NCBI RefSeq assembly: GCF_041200145.1
Contig: NZ_CP165734.1
Location: 3,472,001 to 3,536,000 of the forward strand
Direction: 5' to 3'
Length of the DNA: 64,000 nucleotides
From: Bradyrhizobium sp. LLZ17
Lineage (GTDB): Bacteria > Pseudomonadota > Alphaproteobacteria > Rhizobiales > Xanthobacteraceae
The notes beneath the pieces were generated by a model. The model saw nothing but the letters and a program-made list of their open reading frames with translations. It did not search any database and was not told the DNA's origin. The position numbers and the translations under genes were made by a program. Positions 1 to 11,158 of the stretch are shown in pieces (positions within the stretch are counted from its first letter, which is position 1; every line of letters starts with the position of its first letter).

Positions 1-419
1 ACGAATAGGTACGATCTTCTTTGTTTTTGATGTGTCCAGTCCGCGGGCGGATCTAGCACAGCCGCTCACAACGAACCTCCCAGTCGCGGTGCGGCGAGGT
101 GATGCGGCACTGCTCAGCCGCAATCCTGGTCATCCACTCATAGCCTTCAGGTGAAGCTGCTCATGTACTACACTCATCGCCGCGAAAAGCCGAATTCGTC
201 TGCAAGCGCCCGTGGAAAGCAACGGCCGAGCAGCTTGCAAAGCCGCTCTTCGATCTGCACCTCTGATCACCATAGGTTAGCGGTCCCTTAGGGGCAGGGG
301 CCTCCGAGAAATGACACCACCCACCAAAACTGGCGGTTTATGTGATCCCGCATGAGGCGTACTCCAGTTTAAATCGTGTGTCGCCCGGCCTTCGGCCGGG
401 CTGCCGGGGAGCCTCGCTA
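1..419. other. Intergenic, no gene recognised
   Basis: The short open frames here have no recognisable family and no convincing ribosome binding site. The only structured element is the hairpin at 383-401, described separately. Confidence 0.5.
383..401 (+). promoter_or_regulatory. Perfect GC-rich hairpin just upstream of the PaiB-like gene
   Basis: Stem GCCCGGCC (383-390), loop TTC, stem GGCCGGGC (394-401): eight perfect G-C rich pairs. It ends five bases before the GGGGAG ribosome binding site (406-411) of the next gene. No T-run follows, so it is not a standard intrinsic terminator. It could affect translation or mRNA stability of the PaiB-like gene, which is inference. Confidence 0.5.
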
Positions 420-1049
420 ATGTACACGCCGCCCTCCTTCCAAGTTCTCGATATCGCCGACCTTCATCGGTCGATGCGTGAGGCCCGCTCGGCGACACTG
501 ATCACCGCCACTCAGGAAGGGATTGTTGGAACGATGCTGCCCGTAGTACTCGACGAGCGCGAAGGTTGCATGGGCACGATTTATGCGCACCTGGCGCGTG
601 CGAATCCGCAGTGGAAGCTGGCACGGACTGGCGAAGCGATGGCTATTTTCACTGGGCCGCAAGCCTATATTAGCCCTTCCTGGTACGTGACGAAGCAGGA
701 GAGAGGCGAGGCCGTACCGACCTGGAACTATGTTGCGGTGCATGCCTACGGGCCGGTCGACTTCTTCGATGATGCCGATCGACTGCTGGAGGTGGTCACG
801 CGATTGACCGATGCGCATGAGGTCTCGGCGGGCAAGGACCGCTGGACCGTCTCGGACGCCCCTGCCGATTTCATCAAAGCGGAGCTTAAGGGGATTGTTG
901 GTGTACGATTGCAAATTACACGGCTCGACGGCACGCGGAAGATGAGCCAGAATCGCAACGCAGCGGATCGCGCCGGCGTGATTGACGGCTTGTCGAAGAG
1001 CGACCGTGACGAATCCCGCCGTATGGCTCACTTCATTCCGAAGGGATAA
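420..1049 (+). CDS. PaiB-like FMN-binding negative transcriptional regulator
   Basis: This 209-residue protein matches the PaiB / FMN-binding split-barrel family. Members resemble pyridoxamine-phosphate oxidases, and Bacillus PaiB is linked to repression of protease and sporulation genes. Family-typical features are the start MYTPPSFQV, the segments GTIYAHLARANPQW and SPSWY, then VPTWNYVAVHAYG, and an ending with RRMAHFIPK. The frame is open further upstream, but the ATG at 420 is preferred: it has GGGGAG at 406-411 with eight bases of spacing and gives the usual N-terminus. It stands alone, with no operon partner. The ligand and target are unknown; the family call is firm, the regulatory role is by analogy only. 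Confidence 0.85.
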   Translation: MYTPPSFQVLDIADLHRSMREARSATLITATQEGIVGTMLPVVLDEREGCMGTIYAHLARANPQWKLARTGEAMAIFTGPQAYISPSWYVTKQERGEAVPTWNYVAVHAYGPVDFFDDADRLLEVVTRLTDAHEVSAGKDRWTVSDAPADFIKAELKGIVGVRLQITRLDGTRKMSQNRNAADRAGVIDGLSKSDRDESRRMAHFIPKG

Positions 1050-1385
1050 CCAACCGCACGACGGATTGTAAACGACCTCGATTTAGACTTCCTCCATTTC
1101 CTCGATGGCCATTGACGTCATTCTCGCGAACACTCCGTCTGCTGCTTTCGTCCGATTCCGCTTGACGGCCTGCAAGGCTCACGATGTCTGCAAAGAGCCC
1201 TCAAAGCTTGTTGAATCTGGCCACTGCGGTCACATTCAGACCACAATTCGCGACAATCCGCGGTCGCTCCCACACTCCCGAGGGGCAGCAAGAAACGCGA
1301 ATGTTTCACATTACGAACGTCACGCGCCTGGCTTCTGTCACATTGGCTCCCGGAGCACCCCTGCTGGAGATCGAGCCTAAGACGT
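1050..1385. other. Intergenic, nothing recognised
   Basis: This gap separates the PaiB-like gene from the convergent end of the large kinase pseudogene. Open frames on both strands are short and have no family signature, and no intrinsic terminator is evident. Confidence 0.5.
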
Positions 1386-4300
1386 TCAAGAGACCTGCTG
1401 CACCCCATTCACGCCCTCCGTCGCAACGGGCATGCTGAACTGAAAGACCGCCCCGCGAGGATCATTCGGGCCCGCCCACATCCGGCCCCCATGCGCCTCA
1501 ATAATAGAATGGCAAATGGCCAGTCCCATGCCCATGCCCTCGGATTTGGTGGTGTAAAAAGCCTCGAAGACGCGGTCTGCGCTGTTTGGATCGAGCCCTG
1601 GGCCCGTATCGCGAAAACTGACCAATACGCTATTCGCGCCATCCATCCGGGCACTGATCAGCAATTCGCGGTCGCCTTCCTTGATTACGCTCATGGCCTC
1701 GATGGCGTTCGTGATCAGATTGAGGATCACCTGCCGCACCTGAACGCGATCCGCTCGAACCAGCGGCAAAGCCTCAGGTCGTTTGGTTTGCACCCACACA
1801 TCATTTTTTGCAAGTTCCGCGCGGACTAGGGCCAGCACCTCTACGATCAATTCGTCAATTGCAAGAAGCTCCGTTTGCATAGGAGCTTTATTCATAAGAG
1901 CGCGGATCCGACGGATCACGTTTCCTGCGCGCATACTGTCACGGACAATCAAACCGAAGGTTTGTCGAACCTCTTCCAGATTTGGCGGTTGAGCACCGAG
2001 CCAATTTAGCCCCGCCCCCGCATTACTGCTGATCGCGGCAATCGGCTGGTTGACCTCATGGGCGATCGAGGCGGCCAGCTGTCCCATTGTCGTGATCCGA
2101 TTGGCGTGTGCAAGGCCCATCAGAGTCTCGCGATACCGCCGTTCGCTTTCACGGGCCTCCGCTTCCGCTCTCTTTCGTTCTGTCAGGTCCAGGACGAAGC
2201 CAACACCTTGGTCCTCTCGCGCATCGAACACGGCCAGGCCAATTAGCACCGGCACCCGACTGCCATCCTTCCGAACATACTCTTTCTCGAACTGCTGAAC
2301 AGCTCCGGTCCTTTTTGCTTCTGTGCTAGCATCCATTGTGCGCTCGTGCCATTCTGGAGGCGTCAGATCGAGACCGTTCACTCGGCCTGCCAGGAGATCT
2401 TCTTGGTCGTATCCAACCATCGTGAGGAAGGCTTGATTTGCTTCGATGATTTCGCCCCCTTCCTGAATGATAAAGATTCCGATGATGTTAGCGTCGAGCA
2501 AGCGCCGGATTTTCGCCTCTCGTTGCTGAACTTCGCTGTACAACCGGCTGTTTTCGAGCGCTGTTGCAGCTTGAGAGGCAAGCATTTTCTGCATTGACGT
2601 TCGGGCAGCCGAGAATATGCGCGGGGCGAGATTATTCTCCAGATAAAGTACGCCGATCAGCTTGCCCTGCGTGATCAGTGGCAGGCAAAGAATAGAACGC
2701 GCTTTGCGCTCGCGGATATACGGATCCTCGGCAAATGAAGGCTGGGCGACAGCATCTTCGAGAATGACGTTTTCGCGGACACGTAGCACGAAATGCAGCA
2801 CGGATTCGGGAAGAGCCATCGGAGTTACGGGCTGTTCATCCACCTTTACAACGAGGGCATCTGCTACCGTTTTGCCTTCCGCTTCGATCCGTGGCTCGCC
2901 GCCATGCAGCAGAATCAACAAACCTCGTTCGGCGCCGGCCTGCTCAATGGTAGTCCGCATAAGCTTGTCAATTAGCTTCTGAAGCACAATCTCGCCGGAA
3001 ATTGCCTGCGACACTTTGATCACCGTCGCCAGATCAAGATGCTCAACCGGAGCTCCGATCGTCATGCCATTCACGGCAAGAGGGGCCTCCTGATGCATGA
3101 GATGCGGATGCAGCTCCTCGAGTTGACGCACCTTACCATCCGCTCCCCAACGAAGGTAGCCGCGCCGCGCGTCCTGCAGGTAAACCCGGGAGATTCTGTC
3201 AAAACCGCGCGCAGCATAAAAGCGCGCTGCAAGTTCGCAGGCGATTGCCTCGTGGTGGACGAAGCCGTTACGTGCTGCGGTCTGGATTGAATGTTCGTAC
3301 AGTCGCATTGCGTCTGCATCCCGGCATTCGCGCCTTGCAATTTCAGCGCCGACCAAGGCAGCACGATTTTCAAAGTTTTCGGGGCAATTCGTCGCCAATA
3401 TCTGCAGCTGTCTGTAATGGGCATCAATGATATCGCGATGTTGCTGCTGTTGGCTTTCGCCTAGCTTGTCGCAATAACATGAGTGAGACAGCGCACCATA
3501 GAAGTGAAACTCCGCGATCAAGGGCTCTGTCGGCATGGTCCATAATTGGGGCTCCGCCTTCGAGCGAGCACCAACAGCCGCAGCGTAATCGCCAGCTAGA
3601 AACCGCGCCTGAAGCTTGCGGATCCAGTAGACAGTTTGGCTAGGCGACCGCTCCGGACTTCCGGCCAACGATCGTTCAACGTCCAGCTCGTTAAATTGTT
3701 GGTCATCGAAGCATCCGAATGAGCGCGTGAGGCCGCGCATCGTTCTAATGATTGCGAGCTGAGCATCTATGGTATCAGCAGCGAACTGCACCTTTCTGTT
3801 CCGTGTCGTGGCAATGCTCTTCTCTATCTCATTCTGCACCTCTCTCAGAGGATCTCCGGCCATGATCATGTTTGACGTTAGATGAACCAAGCTGTACGCC
3901 TCATAGATGAGGTCGCCGCTAATGACCGCAGCTTCGTGCGCTCGCCGAATCAACACTCGGCCATCTCTTAAGGGCTTCGTCCACGGGATCACGTTGCATC
4001 CAACGGCCAAGTAGACCGGAGCCCGAAAACGAGAGAACTCGCTGCGATCAACCAGGTCGCAAGCAAGACGACCAAATTTATCAGCCGCTTGGTAGTCACC
4101 GAAGCGACCGGCCGAGATCCGGCCTAGCCATGCGTAGTGGGTGCAAGAAGCATCAGTATTGCCGTATTCGAGGCTCATGGTCACGGCTCTGCAGATAACC
4201 AAAGCGGATAAATTGGCGTCCGTGAAACTCGCGGGCGGAAGAATCCGCGTCAAGACGGCAAGCGTGGCAAGCGTGGTCTGATCTGTCATTCCAGGCAAAT

Positions 4301-7029
4301 CAGCAAGCTCCTCGATTGCGTCGGGCAGCTGTGACCACATCCGCTGATATTCGGCCAGTGCTTCCTGGTCGGTCGGATGCTGCGACCACTCGATCCCGCT
4401 TCGCGAAGATATTCGAGACCTATGAGTACCGCCCGCCCGTACTGGCCGAGCGTCAAGTAAAGATCGACCCGCAAACATGCGACCGTTGCTCGTTGGGTCG
4501 CGTTCAAGGCGCGCTTCGACAGTGCGGACAGGAGGCTCTCCGCAATATCCAGCCGGCCTACCAAGAATTCGCATTCGGCCCGGCTTGTCTCCAGTGCGAA
4601 CGCGAGTTCATGGCGCGTTTGCCAAGAGTGCTCTGCGAACAGCGCAGCACCGACCGTGAAATATGTGAGTGCCGAAGCGTAGGCCGCTGCCCCCTGGCAC
4701 GCTGCCCTGCGGCCAAATTCAGCTGAGCAAGCTGCTCTCGCTCCTGATCGGAAACGATTAGTGCGACACCTCGATTGAGCTGACTGACAATATCGAAGAT
4801 GGCCTCTTCACGCTTGTCCGCAGGAACATGTGCGGCAAGCATCCGACCGATGTTCAAATGGGCAGGAGCGCGCGAGGATTCCGGCATCAGCAAGTAGGCC
4901 GCCTCTTGAACGCGATCGTGGACGAAGCGGTAGGCTGTCCCATGCCGCACGATCAGTTCCTGCCGAATTGCCGGCCACAGGGTCGCGTGCACCTGCTCCT
5001 CTGAAATTTCGAGCACGATCGCAAGCTCTGCCGTCTCGGCCATGTTGCCGAAACAGGCCAGCTGTTGCAGCGCGTCCTGGGTTTCCTCGGGCAGCCGGAC
5101 GAGCTTGCCGAGCATCAGATCGACGACGTTCTCGGTGTACGCTTTTGCGTGAATCCGCTGCAGATCCCAACGCCAGCGCGCCGACTCGTGATCGAACGTC
5201 AACAGCTGCTCTCCGGCTAGTTCAGACAAGAATTGAACGGCGAAGAACGGATTGCCCATCGTCTTCTGATGCACCAAGTTCGCAAGCGGGGCAGCGCGTT
5301 TTGGCCCGCAGCGAAGGGTATCCGCGACCAACTGCGCGACGTCGTCTGCGCTGAGCGGCGATAGCGTGATCTCCTCTAGATTTACGCCGGCTCTCCCGAT
5401 GGACTCGAGCTTGCGTTTGAGCGGATGATCAGCATCAACTTCGTTGCTGCGGTAAGCTCCAATAAGCAGCAGGTGCAGATCGGGCTGGGTTAGCAGATCC
5501 TCGATCAGGTCGAGTGTCGCAGCGTCATACCACTGCAAATCGTCGAGGAAGAGCACCAATGGATGGGTCCGCCGGGCGAACACGCCAATAAAGCGACGAA
5601 GCACGAGCTGGAAACGGATTTGCGCTTGACGGGCTGGAAGCTCAGCAACCGCGGGCTGCTCGCCGATAACCAGGCTCAGATCGGGGATCAATTCGACGAT
5701 CAGCCGTCCATTCCCAGCGAGCGCCTCCCGGAACGCTTGCCGCCAGGTCGCGAGTTCGCCCTCACTTTTGCTGAGAAGAGGACGCACAAGGCTCTGAAAG
5801 GTCTGCACTAGTGTCGCATAGGGCACATCGCGCTTCACTTGGTCGAATTTGCCTGATGCCAACAGCCCGCGCGAGGGTACGAGTACTTTGTGTAGCTCCT
5901 GGACAAGCGAAGACTTACCGATGCCGGAATAACCGGCAACCAGCACCAACCTCGGCGCGCCGCTCTTCACCGCGCGATCGAACGAGCCGAGCAAGGTCTC
6001 GATCTCGCGGGCTCTGCCATAGAGCTTCTCGGGGATGATCAAGCGATCAGGTGTGTCGTCTGCGCCAAGGTCAAAAGGCTCGATGCGACCGTGGTTGGCC
6101 CATGCTGCCAGACAGTGTTGCAGATCGTGTTCAAGGCCAGCGGCAGTCTGGTAGCGTTCCTCGGCGGTTTTCGCGAGGAGTTTCATCACAATGTGAGAGA
6201 TTGGCTCCGGGACATTTTGCGATTTCTCGAGGGGCGGTGTTGCTTTTCTTGCAATATGACAATGAATCCACTCCAACGGGTCTGAGCCCGTGAACGGCAG
6301 CGCCCCGGTCAGCATCTGGTAGAATATCACGCCAAGTGAATAGAGATCACTGCGAGAGTCGACTGAGCGGTTCATTCGTCCGGTCTGTTCGGGCGCCATG
6401 TAGGGCAGCGAGCCGGCGATGAACTCGGCAGGCTCAGGCAGCACCCGCTCGCGGGAAAGACGGGAAGCCAGACCAAACCCAGTGAGCCGCACCTGTTCGT
6501 CGGGGCAATTGACCAGAATGTGAGCGGGTTTCAGGTCCTTGTGGATCAAGCCGTGCCGGTGAAGCTTGCCCACGGCCGTCGTGATACCAACGGCCAGGCG
6601 CAGGAAGCGCTGGGGCTCCATGCGGGCTCCAGCTAAGTTTAGCAGCGGCTCGCCGCATGGATCCTCCAGGACCAGCATGGTACGACCAGATTCCCGGATC
6701 AGTTCCAAAGGCCGCACCGCCCATGCCTCGTCTAGCTCCTCCCTCAGCTCACACTCATGGACGAGGCGGTCGAGCGTCGCTGGGTCTTCCGTGATCGGCC
6801 GCACGACGAGCACGACAGTTCTGCTGCCATGGATTAGCTGTCGCCACGCACGGCAGAACGCGCGATCACCGTCCTCCCACAGGGGTTGGAAGTCGCTGTC
6901 GAGATTTGAGCCGAACAAAGTCCGGCTGAGAGGGTCTCGCGGCATTTGCCCGCCCAGACTAGGAAGACGCGAGCCAACATCTGACACAGAAGGGACGCAA
7001 TTGTGAAGAGACTTTACAAAAAACGCCAC
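1386..7029 (-). pseudogene. Trifunctional Ser/Thr kinase / AAA ATPase / sensor histidine kinase, broken by two frameshifts
   Basis: Read with two corrections this encodes about 1881 residues in the order of a known giant sensor family: N-terminal Ser/Thr kinase (HKDLKPAHILVN, roughly residues 155-175), ATPase with Walker A GYSGIGKSS and Walker B LFLDDLQW, helical region, GAF, PAS, then histidine kinase (H-box SIAHEVNQPIAA, N-box NLITNAIEAM, then a G-rich box). The kinase DFG motif reads GFG, so phosphotransfer by the first domain is doubtful. The frame breaks at a C5 run (4690-4694) and a CCC run (4395-4397). Restoring one base at each joins three frames into one family-like protein, including the motif GIEWSQHPTDQEA. 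Either it is a decaying gene or these are assembly errors. No cognate regulator is adjacent; the response regulators at 9-10 kb point the other way. Confidence 0.85.
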
Positions 7030-9077
7030 AGGTCCGGGGCCGCCAAAGAATAGGCCGCAGCAAGCAAAATAGAACGAACGCAGGCTGTATCATAGAGCCC
7101 GATCATGTCGATCGAGCGCAGGCTTGGGCCCGCGTGGGCGGCGGCTCCCGATTACGCAGCGTGTCGCGCGGGAGGATAGAGCGGCTCGTGGCAGTTACCT
7201 GCCACCAGCGCCCCGCTGCCCGACATGCAGCAGGGCTCCGGATAGCCGCTATCTCTCGATCAGGCCATGAGATATGAAAGCCGATCGGTTTGCCCATGAT
7301 CGAGGCAATGCGCGGTCCAGGCAAGAGAAATGCCGCCGACAGGCGCGGTGCAATTTGCGAGATCGACAATCATTCCAAGCCCATTTTGTCAGAGGCAATG
7401 CAGTCATCCACTCTGAACGGCAGCATCATGCGGCAGATCTGCGAGCCTGTTTGAGCCAAACCGTGCCCGATAGCTATTCTGAGGATTCCTGCTGCCATTT
7501 TTCGAAAAGCAACTGACCCGCGACAAGGCACTCCTTATGCTGATACAGGGCCCGTACAGGCCCTCACTCATCGGAATGCCGAGCGCCGCCGTTCGCAGGA
7601 GGGCGATTGCCGGCCATGCCGAACCCGATAGATCAGGCAGAGTTCCCATACTCAAACCGCGGTTCAAGCGCAGCGGAAGCTATCCCAGAACCGGTGAAGC
7701 GAATTGCAACGAATATCAAGAACAGCGGAACGCCTTCTCCCTCGCCACGCGCACCGTAACAACATTTGCCGCAATCCTTGCCAATTCCGCACTCCACCTT
7801 GTCGGACTTTGCCAACTTCGAGAGATCTAGACGACATCGCACAACGTGACGCTACGTACGATTCAAACTCGTCGTGCCGGCGTGGAGTAGCAGCCGGCCG
7901 CTATTGAGTTTGGCTGCGGAGCGAGCCTCAGTTTTGCCATGTGGATTGCTTCATTGGAGCAGCATCGCCACGGATGTACTGGCGATGTGGGGCGAACCCT
8001 GCGCAGTTCTTCTCGAAGGAGTGCGCCGGGCCGCTTTGATGAGCTGCGTGGGAAGATCAATCAGCTAGTGGCAGGTTGGCGACTGCTTCAGGCTGACCGC
8101 TCGGCTCGCATTCTATCCTATCTTGCGGGGTTGAGTACAACCTTCGAACAGCCTGCTCGCCACAAACCTATGATGCCCGCCAAAACTGCTAGGAGAGCGA
8201 TACCTTTGCCGGATCAGCCTTTGTTGAGCTGCGGCCGGAGGCCAATTGCAACTGGCTTTGCCGAAGCGATCGACAGCCAGGCAGCCAATGGGCCTCTCCA
8301 CGTAGATTCACCACCTCATCTTGGGATAGGCGCTTAGAAGGAAACAGGGGGGACGAAAGAACATAGGCACCTCAGCAGATCGAGATGACTATATTTCCTA
8401 TGAGCACGACCGAAAGGACTTGAATCGCACCTTGCGTGAGGTTGTACGAAGCCGATGCAAGATGCCTTCCCAAGCTCGCTAAAGACGCAACTCACAGGCG
8501 CTCTGACGAAGCAAAAAGAGTTCATGTGCTGATGCCGCTGCTGCTCGTTCTAATTTCCATTTTCCTTAGTACAAGCGCGGTAGTCTACGCCGCATGCCGA
8601 CAATGCCGGCGAGCCCGGCGCATGCCTAGGCAACATCGCGCCGATCTGCTCAGCTCGCAGCCCCGCATCCAACTACCAAGACGGCGGGCATTCTAATCCA
8701 GCCGCATAGTGAGGGTCCGCCGACGCCTCCTGCAGCCGCCACTCGCGAAGGGCCAGCGGGGACGCCCCGTGCAAGAGCGAACGCCTCAACCTCTGGATTC
8801 GGTGCTTGTCAAACGGCTGCTGATTGATTTGATCGATGCCGCGGGCCCGTTCCCGCGGAACAGCGGACAGACGCGAAAGCCAGTTCTCGACCACTCGGGC
8901 GCTTTTTGCTAGACTTTCCTGGTAATGCATTACGCGGCTGCAAACGGCTGACCCGGTCACATCCCTGGAAAGTCTCATAGATTTGCAGTGCCCGAAAGCT
9001 CCTAGGAAGACCACGACGGACAACCATTGGGCGTGGTAACACATCTTTCTACTATAATTGCAAAAGTGAGGCTCTTC
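7030..9077. other. 2-kb gene-poor region
   Basis: I see no gene with a recognisable family on either strand. Open frames up to about 140 codons exist but overlap on both strands and have no supporting ribosome binding sites. The region holds one copy of the recurring MerR-type box (7836-7866, minus strand) and a small inverted repeat AGGGCC / GGCCCT near 7548. Confidence 0.5.
7836..7866 (-). promoter_or_regulatory. Recurring MerR-type promoter box, copy E (minus strand)
   Basis: On the minus strand: TTGAAT (7861-7866), a 19-base spacer containing ACGTAGCGTCA, then TTGTG at the same offset as the other four copies. The presumed -10 is TGCGAT (7836-7841), weaker than the TAnnnT of the others. 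It would fire leftwards, toward the giant kinase pseudogene about 800 bases away; no closer gene is recognised. Confidence 0.5.
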
Positions 9078-9761
9078 GTGACCAAGCGCTCTGAACCGCG
9101 GACGCAAGCCGCAACCGTCGAAGGGCCGGAGGTGAGACCGAGAGTGTTCGTCGTCGACGACGACCTCTCAATGCGCGAATCGCTGGTCAACCTATTTCGA
9201 TCCATCGGTCTAGATGTCGTTGCTTACGGATCCGCCCAGGAACTGCTCCACAGCGAGCTTCCTGATGTTCCTGGCTGCCTTGTGCTTGACATCAGACTGC
9301 CGGGATTGAGCGGACTTGAGCTCCAGAATGAGTTAGCCAAATTGAAGGTTCATATTCCCATCATTTTCATCACCGCTCATGGCGATATTCCGATGACCGT
9401 CAAAGCGATGAAGAGTGGAGCAATCGATTTTCTCAGCAAGCCATTTCGCGATCAGGAACTGCTCGATGGCGTCATTGCTGCGATCGAACGGGATCGCAAA
9501 AGACGAGGTGTAGACAAGGTCATCAAGAGGCTGCAGTCCTTGTTTGAGGCCCTGAGTCCACGGGAGCAGGATGTGTTGAGACTTGTCGCCACCGGCCTAT
9601 TGAACAAACAGGTGGCCGCGGAACTCGGGCTCGCCGAGATTACGGTCAAAATCTACCGCGGGCACGTGATGAGGAAGATGGGCGCTCGATCGCTAGCCGA
9701 TTTGATTAGGATGGCTGAGAGGCTGGGAATTGGGACCGACCGTCTCAAGGTACAAACCTAA
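9078..9761 (+). CDS. FixJ/NodW-family two-component response regulator
   Basis: A 227-residue regulator with an N-terminal receiver (VFVVDDD acidic pocket, phospho-acceptor Asp in LVLDIRLPG, Thr in FITAHGD, Lys in LSKPF) and a C-terminal LuxR/FixJ helix-turn-helix (LSPREQDVLRLVATG, then NKQVAAELGLAEITVK). The frame opens with a TTG at 9027, but the GTG at 9078 has GAGG seven bases upstream and gives the length usual for FixJ-like proteins. Known members answer oxygen (FixJ) or flavonoids (NodW). Which signal this one serves cannot be read from sequence, and no adjacent histidine kinase points the same way. It may be co-transcribed with the receiver-only gene 84 bases downstream. Confidence 0.85.
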   Translation: MTKRSEPRTQAATVEGPEVRPRVFVVDDDLSMRESLVNLFRSIGLDVVAYGSAQELLHSELPDVPGCLVLDIRLPGLSGLELQNELAKLKVHIPIIFITAHGDIPMTVKAMKSGAIDFLSKPFRDQELLDGVIAAIERDRKRRGVDKVIKRLQSLFEALSPREQDVLRLVATGLLNKQVAAELGLAEITVKIYRGHVMRKMGARSLADLIRMAERLGIGTDRLKVQT

Positions 9762-9845
9762 GTATGATTTTACAATTTCCGCGTACTCGCGCACCCTTCA
9801 GCTGGCCGCTATGCTTCGGCCAGTGCCTTCGCCCAACGAGGACGG

Positions 9846-10241
9846 GTGGTCTTGTCTAAGTGTTCAACTATCTCCGTTGTCGACGACGATCCTTCAATTC
9901 GTGCCGCACTGAACAATCTTTTGAAATCGCAGGGCCACATCGTTCACACGTTTGCATCGGCTGAGGATTTCTTGCGGTCGTCTCAATTGAACGATACATC
10001 CTGTGTCATTGCAGACGTGCAGATGCCCATGATGAGCGGCTTTGAACTTTTGGAACAGATGCGGGCCCAGGGCCACGCTGCGCCATTCATCTTGATTACT
10101 GCCTTCGCGGATGAGCGCACGCGAGCCCGCGCGTTGAAAGCCGGCGTGACCGGCTTTTTTCCCAAACCCTTTGCCGGTCTGGAGTTGATAGCCTGCCTCG
10201 ATAACGCGCTGGACGAGCATCGTGACGGAACGGACGCCTGA
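9846..10241 (+). CDS. Single-domain response regulator (receiver only)
   Basis: About 131 residues forming one FixJ-type receiver and nothing else: acidic pocket VVDDDPSIRA, phospho-Asp in VIADVQMP, Thr in LITAFADE, Lys in FFPKPFAG. There is no output domain, so it probably acts by protein contact or as a phosphate sink. The start could be GTG 9846 or TTG 9852; GAGGA at 9838-9842 is better spaced for the TTG. It follows the FixJ/NodW-type regulator by 84 bases on the same strand. NodY in the nod operon has the same layout, including IADMQ at the phospho-site, and appears to be a degenerate relative. Confidence 0.8.
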   Translation: MVLSKCSTISVVDDDPSIRAALNNLLKSQGHIVHTFASAEDFLRSSQLNDTSCVIADVQMPMMSGFELLEQMRAQGHAAPFILITAFADERTRARALKAGVTGFFPKPFAGLELIACLDNALDEHRDGTDA

Positions 10242-11158
10242 AAGATGGGGAAGCAGCCCGGACCAAGCCGCAACCCGCACGGCGCTTGCGATCTCCATCA
10301 ATGGGCGATTACCCGCGCTTACGGGTGGCAGTGGCAACGATCGCTTTTCCATCTTGCCGCATTCATATCGCTGTTGTTCCGCTTTCGAAATCCGGTTGAA
10401 GCACTTGCAACGTCGACCTCCTGACAAGACGCCTCTGGTATGATCACGTAATCCGGCGAGGCGGTGCCCCCTTCCCTTTCAATGAACGTGCACACCACCT
10501 TCACAGCAGTACGACGGCTTCCGAAGCGGTCGAACGTTTGCACCGACAGATTCGCCAACCTGTGTCCGATCCCAGCAACCTAAAGCATCCGAAACTTAGG
10601 CATCTGTTGCGGCTGGCCGCTGCGATCTCAAGCCATGCCTTTGCTACCGAACGCATTCACGCCGGCGACGCAACGGTCCGCTGCGCAAAGCGGTCGGCTC
10701 TGGTCGCGCGATGAGCCCGCGTGCCGGGCCAGATCCGCGGCGGCAGCCCCCTTCTACTCGCCGGGACCGTGAGCGTGAGCATGCAAAACACGCTTCCGGC
10801 TGGCGGGCTCCGTCCTCGGCAGGAGCGCGTCCGCGCCTCTGCTCAGATGACATTGTTCGGCCTACATCCTTCCCGTTTCCAAAGTTAGCCGCGTGGTATG
10901 GGCAAATTCTTCGATCGCGCCGACTGAGCAATCCTGGCCGCGAAAGGCGAGTTAGGCAGGAGCCTCGCTGGATGCGAACGGAGCTACTAGACATAGTAGC
11001 TTTGTTCCGCCTGGTTCTCAGGTAAGCAAGCGGGGCCGATTTTCAGACGCGCTAACGCGTACCCCCCAAAAGACGGTCAGCAGAACAGCGCGGCTCGCTT
11101 TGCCTCTCTTGTACGATGTTGGCCGCGCGCTTCATTATGTTATCGAGGAGATGACGAC
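10242..11158. other. Gene-poor gap
   Basis: No recognisable coding sequence, RNA gene or nod box was seen. The last bases contain GAGGAG, the ribosome binding site of the aminotransferase gene starting at 11159. Confidence 0.5.

Noticed and set aside
417..1031. A 204-codon minus frame opposite the PaiB-like gene
   Set aside because: Shadow of a recognisable gene; low-complexity composition.
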